From NCBI GenBank assembly GCA_964622235.1, contig CAZUNB010000036.1:1-11214 (forward strand): a stretch of DNA of 11,214 nucleotides, given 5' to 3'. A model generated the notes under the pieces. That model saw nothing but the letters and a program-made list of their open reading frames with translations, ran no database searches and was not told where the DNA came from. The stretch comes from CAZUNB01 sp964622235. GTDB lineage: Bacteria > Patescibacteriota > Saccharimonadia > Saccharimonadales > JAGPDM01. Position numbers and translations under genes: made by a program. This document shows, one piece after another, positions 6,403 through 11,214 of the stretch; within the stretch, counting starts at the first letter, position 1; each line of letters begins with the position of its first letter.

Positions 6403-7026
6403 TCATTCCTTTATAGCGGTACTAGTCAGCTGAATGATGCTACCACCTTCATCCTTATTGGCGCTAATAGTAACACCAACAGTACGAGCTTGTGACACAT
6501 TTCTTGTTTGAAACATTGATATCTCACCACTTTGTTGCGTACTAATAGCCTCATATCCATTATTTTCTGATAGTTCATTCTTGTAGAAATCAAAAACCTT
6601 ACTTTCACTATCTTTTGACAGAAAACCAACCGAAAATACCTCTCCTTCTCCGGAAGAATTAAAGCTACTAGTAGTTTGTATCTTTGCTTTTGGATACAGT
6701 GGAATAAATTTTGGAAAATTATCTGGCAGTTTCTTATCTCCAGAGCTAAAAGTTGACTCACCATCCTTACCCTTGACCCTAACTTCGCCGCCATTCTTTT
6801 TAATATCGACTTCAGCTCCTGCCGTTTCTTCAAAAACCTTTTCAGCCAACTTTGTACCAGCTTTTTTAAATATAAATCCTGCCAGTATAGAGCCGAGGAC
6901 ACTTAAGACAATCAGAACACCTACCACACTACCAATTATAATTAGAATTTTTTTATTCTTTTTCTTTTGATCAGCTTCGCTTATTTTTACATTCTTACTA
7001 ACATCTGGTTCCCGATTGTCTGCCAC
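6403..7026 (-). CDS. Single-pass membrane protein with exported PxYP-type domain (unnamed)
   Basis: The 207-residue product has a charged cytosolic N terminus ending in KKKNKK, one strong transmembrane helix at 27-52 (ILIIIGSVVGVLIVLSVLGS and onward) and an exported remainder. A polar, glycine- and lysine-rich section (65-98) leads to a domain starting LPDNFPKFIPLYPKAKI (100-116), followed about 30 residues later by SKVFDFYKNELSENNGYEA. That combination, a P-x-F-P-x-x-x-P-x-Y-P motif and then a DFYKxEL-NGY helix, is shared by many uncharacterised exported bacterial proteins; function is unknown. The start is GTG at 7026, preceded by AAAGGGG at a normal distance. The gene starts 33 bases after the stop of the DUF4870-type gene and is probably co-transcribed with it. 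The stop is TGA. Confidence 0.75.
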   Translation of the reverse strand: MADNREPDVSKNVKISEADQKKKNKKILIIIGSVVGVLIVLSVLGSILAGFIFKKAGTKLAEKVFEETAGAEVDIKKNGGEVRVKGKDGESTFSSGDKKLPDNFPKFIPLYPKAKIQTTSSFNSSGEGEVFSVGFLSKDSESKVFDFYKNELSENNGYEAISTQQSGEISMFQTRNVSQARTVGVTISANKDEGGSIIQLTSTAIKE

Positions 7027-7059
7027 TTTGCCCCTTTCCCATTATGTGTATATATAGAG

Positions 7060-7473
7060 CTATTTTTGGACTTTGATGAGCTCAAAACCACCGATAAGAG
7101 GTAATGGTTTCATTGTTCCACCGAGTGCATTTATAACACCCATGACAAACAATACAAAAACAAATATATTTCCAAGTGGGAGTATCAAAAACCATCCTAT
7201 GAATGGAATGATTGACCCGACTGTATTGACTGCAAGTACTGCAATCAACAGTAGTAGTCCTTGATTAGCGTGATACATAGCAAATTCACTTTTCGGATTG
7301 GTTACCATTGGAATAAAGAACAGAATACCGAGGTAGCTAAGTGCTGAGATAGCCTTAAGCTCATCTATATTTTCACTGGTTTTTTTCTGCACAGAACCAG
7401 TCGTCTTAGCAGCTTCGTCTTTTCCTGAAGTTGTTACGTTAGTAGTTTTTTCATTTTCTTTTGGCTCTGCCAT
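7060..7473 (-). CDS. DUF4870-type small membrane protein
   Basis: The 137-residue product has a disordered Lys/Thr/Glu-rich N terminus (1-38), then ELKAISALSYLGILFFIPMV, the motif AMYHANQGLLLLI (65-77), and two further hydrophobic segments (about 72-92 and 95-118). The His-x-x-Gln-Gly block just before a helix and the three-helix layout are typical of DUF4870/Tic20-like small membrane proteins, whose role is not established. The start at 7473 is well supported by GAGGAGA six bases upstream. It is the first gene of a probable two-gene operon with the anchored protein downstream (33-base spacing). The hydrophilic extension before the helices is longer than in many relatives and may interact with cytosolic partners; that is inference. 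Confidence 0.8.
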   Translation of the reverse strand: MAEPKENEKTTNVTTSGKDEAAKTTGSVQKKTSENIDELKAISALSYLGILFFIPMVTNPKSEFAMYHANQGLLLLIAVLAVNTVGSIIPFIGWFLILPLGNIFVFVLFVMGVINALGGTMKPLPLIGGFELIKVQK

Positions 7474-7507
7474 ATATTCTCCTCAATTATGTATTATCTA
7501 TATCTGT

Positions 7508-7536
7508 AATGTAGCCCAGGTTGTGAATTTTTGCAA
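7508..7536 (-). promoter_or_regulatory. Candidate sigma70-type promoter of the two-gene membrane operon
   Basis: On the minus strand TTGCAA (plus 7531-7536) is followed after exactly 17 bases by TACATT (plus 7508-7513), each matching four of six consensus positions. Transcription would start near 7501, giving a leader of about 27 bases that contains the GAGGAGA site before the ATG at 7473. Confidence 0.45.
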
Positions 7537-7711
7537 ACTAAAAAATAAAGCACTAGACATCAGTTGAGGCGATTAAAAATACATAGAGCAGTAAGTTATG
7601 GGACAGAAAACAGTTAAACCGTTCCATGTTAACGGGAATACAGCTAGGAACGGGCAAAAGATGATACTAGAACAAAGCTAAAAATATCTTTCAAGTAAAG
7701 CATCGTCTGAG
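7537..7711. other. Intergenic stretch with no supported gene
   Basis: These bases separate the operon promoter from the small basic gene. A 27-codon plus frame (7598-7681) has no ribosome-binding site. No hairpin followed by a T-run, tRNA-like fold or repeat array was found. Confidence 0.5.
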
Positions 7712-7792
7712 TTAATTTTTCTTGTCTTCTTTGAGCTTCTTTTTAATTGCTCGTTTTCTTGCGGCGCCATGCCAGTTCTTATGTTTTGCCAT
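7712..7792 (-). CDS. Very basic 26-residue small protein
   Basis: On the minus strand ATG at 7792 opens 26 codons to TAA. The product starts MAKHKNWHGAARKRAIKKK and ends in LKEDKKN. Twelve residues are Lys or Arg against two acidic ones, the profile of a small ribosomal or RNA/DNA-associated protein. TAGGAAACGACG directly before the ATG supplies an AGGAAA ribosome-binding site at good distance, which is the main reason to believe the gene. It is divergent from the His-rich protein gene, with 106 bases between the starts. It does not match L34, L35, L36, Thx or S22 by eye, so the family is unknown. The main risk is a chance ORF in AT-rich DNA. Confidence 0.55.
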   Translation of the reverse strand: MAKHKNWHGAARKRAIKKKLKEDKKN

Positions 7793-7898
7793 CGTCGTTT
7801 CCTATAATTACGTTCCTACTATGATACCACAAACTTAGAGAATACTTTAGTGAGCTTATAGGCTACACTATCTTTATAGTAAATCAAATGGAGCAAAC

Positions 7899-8441
7899 AT
7901 GAAAAAACAAGACAAACCAAGCATGCCTAAAACAAACCCAACTATCACAAAAACCAACCTAGCGACTGCGTTTCTAGCCGCTATTTTAATCGCCTTTCCT
8001 GTCGGCTACATTTATGGTCAATCCAACGCTAAAGAGGCTTCCTCTGATAACAGGATAAACTCAATCGTTAAAGAAAGCATGGACCACGGCGAAATGAAGC
8101 ATGAAGATTTCACTCTATCGGATGGCGATAATATCCCAGAGATTAAAAATCTAATGGTGAGTCCTGACAAAAAGTCAGGCTGGAACGTTAGCTTTGATAC
8201 TAAAAATTTTAAATTTGCACCAGAGAGTGCAAGTGAAAATCATGTAGATGGAGAAGGACACGCTCACCTTTATGTCGATGGAAAAAAAATTAGCCGACTA
8301 TATAGCAATAATTACTATATAGAAAACCTACAACCTGGTAGACATACCATCCGAGTGTCTCTTAACACTAATGACCACCGGGAACTCCACTTGCCGAAAG
8401 GTGACGCTATAGAACAAATCGTCGAAATTACACAAAAATAG
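7899..8441 (+). CDS. Membrane-anchored His-rich protein with beta-sandwich domain, possibly metal-binding
   Basis: The 180-residue product has a basic N terminus, an uncleaved-looking hydrophobic helix at 21-40 (LATAFLAAILIAFPVGYIYG) and an exported domain. A Met/His cluster MDHGEMKHED (61-70) is followed by the core: NHVDGEGHAHLYVDGKKISR (114-133), LYSNNYYIENLQPGRHTIRV and NTNDHRELHLPKG. The spaced histidines (115, 121, 123, 149, 160, 164) and the GHAHL / PGxHT pattern resemble DUF4399-like exported domains. Met/His clusters are common in copper-handling proteins, so copper or another metal is a reasonable but unproven guess. GGAG seven bases before the ATG supports the start. The stop codon is one base from the end of the convergent avtA gene. 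No copper ATPase or oxidase is visible nearby. Confidence 0.8.
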   Translation: MKKQDKPSMPKTNPTITKTNLATAFLAAILIAFPVGYIYGQSNAKEASSDNRINSIVKESMDHGEMKHEDFTLSDGDNIPEIKNLMVSPDKKSGWNVSFDTKNFKFAPESASENHVDGEGHAHLYVDGKKISRLYSNNYYIENLQPGRHTIRVSLNTNDHRELHLPKGDAIEQIVEITQK

Positions 8442-8442
8442 G

Positions 8443-9720
8443 TTAAGCAGTGGCTTTTACGAGCTCTTCAGCCAAGACTGAAAAACCAACTTCTAACTCT
8501 TTTTCAGGACGTGCAAAATTAATTCGTAAACATTGATGGGCATGCCTCCAACTATCGACGTCTTGTCCGGCGAAAAAGTACTCTCCTGGAACTACGATAA
8601 CACCACGGGTTTTTAAACGTTCATATAGTTGTATACTAGTTATCTTTATTCCATCAACCCATAGCCAAAAAAAATATGAACCATTATAGCTATGTACTCG
8701 CCAAGAAATCTCACCAGGTAGAATTTTATGCAGCAGATTCCAGGCGAAGTCTGCTCGTTGTCTATAGAATGGCGCAATTATCTCATCTCGTATCAAATCG
8801 AGTTGATTGGTTTCTAGTAAATCAGCTATTAAATATTGACCGACGCTCGGTGAGCTTAGGTTAATTTTTGCATTGATTCTTTGTATCGAATTCATTAGAG
8901 ACTCTGGACCTATAAAAAAACCAACCCGTGCAGTCGGTAAGCCAATCTTCGACAAACTAAATGATAAAATAGTATTACCGTCTAGCTCCGGGAGATGAGC
9001 AGTCTTTTCGATTACACCAGGAAACGGCAGGCCGTAGGCATTGTCAACAATCAAAGGAATATTATGAGCTCTAGCTAGTTCTTGGAGTTGCTTTATCTCC
9101 TCGTCCGAGACAACATTACCACTTGGATTTGTCGGTCTTGATATACAGATTGCTGCAGTATCTTCGGTGATTTCTAAAGCATCAAAATCGATAGAATATT
9201 TAAATTCATGGTCACCGATTTTCTCTATTTTTGGCTTATAGGAGACAAACATATCGTCCGCTAAGCCTTGATTAGTGTAACCGATATATTCCGGTACAAG
9301 TGGTAACAGGATATGTTTTGTTCGGTCGCCTTTTTTGCCGGCCAACATATTAAACAACATGAAGAATCCAGCCTGAGAGCCTGGCGAAGTCGCAAGATTA
9401 TCATTTGTTATCTGTATGCTATAAGTTTCATTAAAATAGCGACAAATTTCATTAAGAAACTGTTTGTTGCCTGCTGGGGTGTCGTAATTGCCAAGTACCG
9501 GCTGGGCAGTGTCTTTATTCCTCAAGATAAAACTAAGTCTTTCTGCATACAATTCTGAAAGTTCAGGAATAATTGCTGGATTTCCACCACCCAACATAGC
9601 CCGAGGTGGAGATTCATTAATAGCCCGGCCCAGGTCATCCATCAATTCTAAAATACCCGAATGTTTAGTTAATCGTTCGCCTATATCACTAAAATCGTAC
9701 GTACGGTTGTCATCAATCAT
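8443..9720 (-). CDS. avtA: Valine-pyruvate aminotransferase-like PLP enzyme
   Basis: This is a fold-type I, PLP-dependent aminotransferase closely resembling AvtA, which exchanges the amino group between valine and pyruvate to give alanine and 2-oxoisovalerate in the cytosol. The AvtA-specific opening TKHSGILELMDDL and AMLGGGNPA (41-49) are present, as are GNYDTPAGN (78-86), LVPEYIGYTNQGLADDMFVS (141-160), SRPTNPSGNV (194-203), the cofactor-contacting DNAYG (226-230), the PLP-binding lysine in SLSK (Lys258) and the C-terminal HQCLRINF with the carboxylate-binding Arg. At 425 residues it is slightly longer than E. coli AvtA, with about seven extra residues at the N terminus. No ribosome-binding site precedes the ATG; a -10 box lies six bases upstream, so the mRNA may be leaderless. 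No other branched-chain or alanine biosynthesis gene is nearby, so the true substrates could differ. Confidence 0.93.
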   Translation of the reverse strand: MIDDNRTYDFSDIGERLTKHSGILELMDDLGRAINESPPRAMLGGGNPAIIPELSELYAERLSFILRNKDTAQPVLGNYDTPAGNKQFLNEICRYFNETYSIQITNDNLATSPGSQAGFFMLFNMLAGKKGDRTKHILLPLVPEYIGYTNQGLADDMFVSYKPKIEKIGDHEFKYSIDFDALEITEDTAAICISRPTNPSGNVVSDEEIKQLQELARAHNIPLIVDNAYGLPFPGVIEKTAHLPELDGNTILSFSLSKIGLPTARVGFFIGPESLMNSIQRINAKINLSSPSVGQYLIADLLETNQLDLIRDEIIAPFYRQRADFAWNLLHKILPGEISWRVHSYNGSYFFWLWVDGIKITSIQLYERLKTRGVIVVPGEYFFAGQDVDSWRHAHQCLRINFARPEKELEVGFSVLAEELVKATA

Positions 9721-9726
9721 GGACCT

Positions 9727-9735
9727 ATTATACCA
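9727..9735 (-). promoter_or_regulatory. Extended -10 promoter element placed for leaderless avtA mRNA
   Basis: On the minus strand TGGTATAAT is a perfect extended -10 element (TGnTATAAT). Only AGGTCC separates it from the avtA ATG, so the usual start point seven bases downstream is the A of ATG itself. A -35 match is poor, as expected for extended -10 promoters. Confidence 0.6.
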
Positions 9736-9784
9736 AGGTACTCATTGTTTATTAAATTCTTGGATACTTCGCGTACATTTAAAT

Positions 9785-9808
9785 AATTCATATTAAAAAA
9801 TATGAATT
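9785..9808 (-). terminator. Perfect 10-bp inverted repeat at the end of the ABC-F gene
   Basis: AATTCATATT (9785-9794) and AATATGAATT (9799-9808) are exact inverted copies around AAAA. The hairpin overlaps the last base of the ABC-F stop codon and could act as a terminator or mRNA 3'-end stabiliser, but it has little G+C and no clean T-run after it on the minus strand. Confidence 0.4.
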
Positions 9809-11214
9809 CAAGAAATAATCTGAACGACTTTACCGCCAAGGCTTTTCGAGAAGTAGCTATCGTGTGAGATGTAAATAATCGCACCATGATATTGATTAAG
9901 TGCTTCGTCTAGCTCTTCGATGCTTGGTAGGTCCAAGTGATTTGTTGGTTCATCAAGAATCAAAATATTTGGATCGCCAGCCAACATATTCATCAATTGG
10001 AATCTAGCTTTTTGACCACCACTAAACTTGCTCATTGGTTTGTCGCCATCAGTCATTGGATTAAATAAATAATCACCCATCAACTGTTTAATCTTCTGGA
10101 CAGTTATCGGAATGTCTTTTTCATCATGCACAGCCTCAATTGCTTCTGCCATAGTTAATTTCATATGTTTACTATCAAGCTCTTGCTCGTAAACACCGAC
10201 ACGAGCCGATTTATCAACATCTAGCTCCCCGTTAACAGTGCTTGATTCTGGATTTTTAGCCATACTTCTGGCGATTATATGTCGAGCTAACGTTGTTTTG
10301 CCAACCCCGTTGCGACCATGAAGTTCCAGGCGGTCACCTTCACGTAACTGGAAACTAACCGGTTGAAACAGTGATTTTTGCGTATAGCTTAATTCGATAT
10401 CTTTAGCTTCAACCAATAGTAGGCTGGACCTTGAAGGTTTTGATTTGGTAGTAATCCGGATATTTCGAGTTTTTAACTCTTCATAACTTTCCGAAACCTT
10501 CTTATTAATATTTTTAACTGAGTCTTTATCAATCCAAAAGCTTGGCTTGTCGGTGTTTTCGAGCTTGTTTAATTCGGCTGAAGCCTTGCGCTCAAGTGAC
10601 TTAAAACGATGTATCGTACCGGGATTGCGAGCTTTTTCTTTTAGTCGACGAAAACGAACAACATCTGACTGAAGATTTTTTATTCGAGACTGTACCACTG
10701 TGTACTGGTTAACCTCGGCAGTAATAGTATTTGCATTAATCCGCAGATAATCATCATAATTACCCTTGAATATATCGGCCTTACCATCACGTATTTCGAT
10801 AATGCGAGTGACATACTTCAAAACGTCACGGTCATGAGTGATCACCACCACAGCCTCGTCAGTCTGCTTGAGCCATTCGATAAAAGAGTTTTTGGCAACG
10901 TAGTCCATGTGATTCGTAGGCTCATCGATTAATGCTAGATCAGCATTAGCACGTTGGACTTTTACAAGCTCAACCATTCGTTTTTGGCCACCACTTAATG
11001 CTTTAATCAGACCATGGGCTTTATCGGACTCGACTTGGTACTGTTCCAGCGCGGTTTCTATTTCACCTTCAACTTCAAAATATCCAAGCTGCGTGAAGCG
11101 CTCTAAGGCATCACTATAGGCATGCAGTTGGGGTGAGTTTTCGCCCAAGTGCTCTGGATACGTATCGAGAAAGTGCTTAAGTTTAGAGACTTCAGGTAAA
11201 TCACTAACGATATA
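9808..11214 (-). CDS. ABC-F family ATPase (N terminus beyond window)
   Basis: This is a soluble protein with two fused nucleotide-binding domains and no membrane segment, typical of ABC-F proteins, which bind near the ribosomal E site and act in translation regulation, rescue or antibiotic protection. The frame is open to the right edge; 468 residues are visible. The first domain lacks its Walker A, which lies off the window, but has LSGGQ (73-77), Walker B LALIDEP (93-99) followed by TNHMD, and the switch His127. A charged linker rich in Lys/Arg helices (about 160-225) corresponds to the interdomain arm. The second domain has Walker A GRNGVGKTT (300-308), SGGQ (398-401), Walker B ILILDEP (417-423), TNHLD and His451. 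It ends VVQIIS and TGA just past the core, without a long C-terminal extension. The subfamily (EttA, Uup, resistance type) cannot be decided from the fragment. Confidence 0.93.
   Translation of the reverse strand, partial: YIVSDLPEVSKLKHFLDTYPEHLGENSPQLHAYSDALERFTQLGYFEVEGEIETALEQYQVESDKAHGLIKALSGGQKRMVELVKVQRANADLALIDEPTNHMDYVAKNSFIEWLKQTDEAVVVITHDRDVLKYVTRIIEIRDGKADIFKGNYDDYLRINANTITAEVNQYTVVQSRIKNLQSDVVRFRRLKEKARNPGTIHRFKSLERKASAELNKLENTDKPSFWIDKDSVKNINKKVSESYEELKTRNIRITTKSKPSRSSLLLVEAKDIELSYTQKSLFQPVSFQLREGDRLELHGRNGVGKTTLARHIIARSMAKNPESSTVNGELDVDKSARVGVYEQELDSKHMKLTMAEAIEAVHDEKDIPITVQKIKQLMGDYLFNPMTDGDKPMSKFSGGQKARFQLMNMLAGDPNILILDEPTNHLDLPSIEELDEALNQYHGAIIYISHDSYFSKSLGGKVVQIIS

Noticed and set aside
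7598..7681. 27-codon plus-strand ORF beginning MGQKTVKPFHVNG
   Set aside because: No ribosome-binding site, no family resemblance and a length expected by chance.
1..11214. tRNA, rRNA, riboswitch, insertion sequence or transposase genes
   Set aside because: No cloverleaf, T-box or ribosomal RNA segment, transposase motif or paired terminal inverted repeats with target duplications were seen by eye; a covariance-model scan would be decisive.

Overview
The window is a low-GC bacterial fragment in which most genes carry purine-rich Shine-Dalgarno sites and ATG, GTG or TTG starts. TGA is used as a normal stop after several genes, so the genetic code looks standard. Membrane and exported proteins have plain N-terminal anchors or signal sequences; there is no lipobox and nothing specific to an outer membrane. 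Together with several small unrecognised proteins, decayed genes and no visible biosynthetic operon, this suggests a monoderm with a compact genome. A Patescibacteria/Saccharibacteria-like organism is my best guess, but no single marker proves it (about 0.5). Two runs of N (100 at 1426-1525 and 10 at 4970-4979) show that this is a draft scaffold, perhaps from a metagenome or single cell.

Layout. Bases 3-629 (+) hold the 3' part of a membrane-anchored protein with an Ig-like exported domain. Bases 630-1194 are poorly coding: broken reading frames, a perfect 14-bp palindrome and one doubtful 71-codon ORF. A GH16 beta-glucanase lies at 1277-2540 (-), with a TPPPTTQ-repeat tail interrupted by the 100-N gap. 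A short decayed gene (2714-2921, +) precedes a SulP anion transporter with a STAS domain (3012-4700, +). An APC-family amino-acid permease follows (5011-6231, -), then a likely two-gene operon of small membrane proteins (7473-6403, -): a DUF4870-type protein and an anchored protein with an exported domain. A 26-residue very basic protein (7712-7792, -) is divergent from a His-rich membrane-anchored protein (7899-8441, +). That gene converges, with one base between stop codons, on avtA (8443-9720, -), an aminotransferase of the valine-pyruvate type. An ABC-F ATPase (9808 to the right edge, -) is cut at its N terminus.

Working together. There is no single pathway. The content is import (anion and amino-acid transporters), surface functions (the glucanase and three exported or anchored domain proteins), one transamination enzyme and a translation-associated ATPase, which would fit a scavenging, surface-active cell. 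The strongest second-look items are the misframed glucanase around a collapsed repeat, a near-perfect extended -10 box placed so that the avtA mRNA should be leaderless, the 26-aa basic protein, the two decayed genes, and the His-rich exported domain. I do not see a clear, new multi-gene system.
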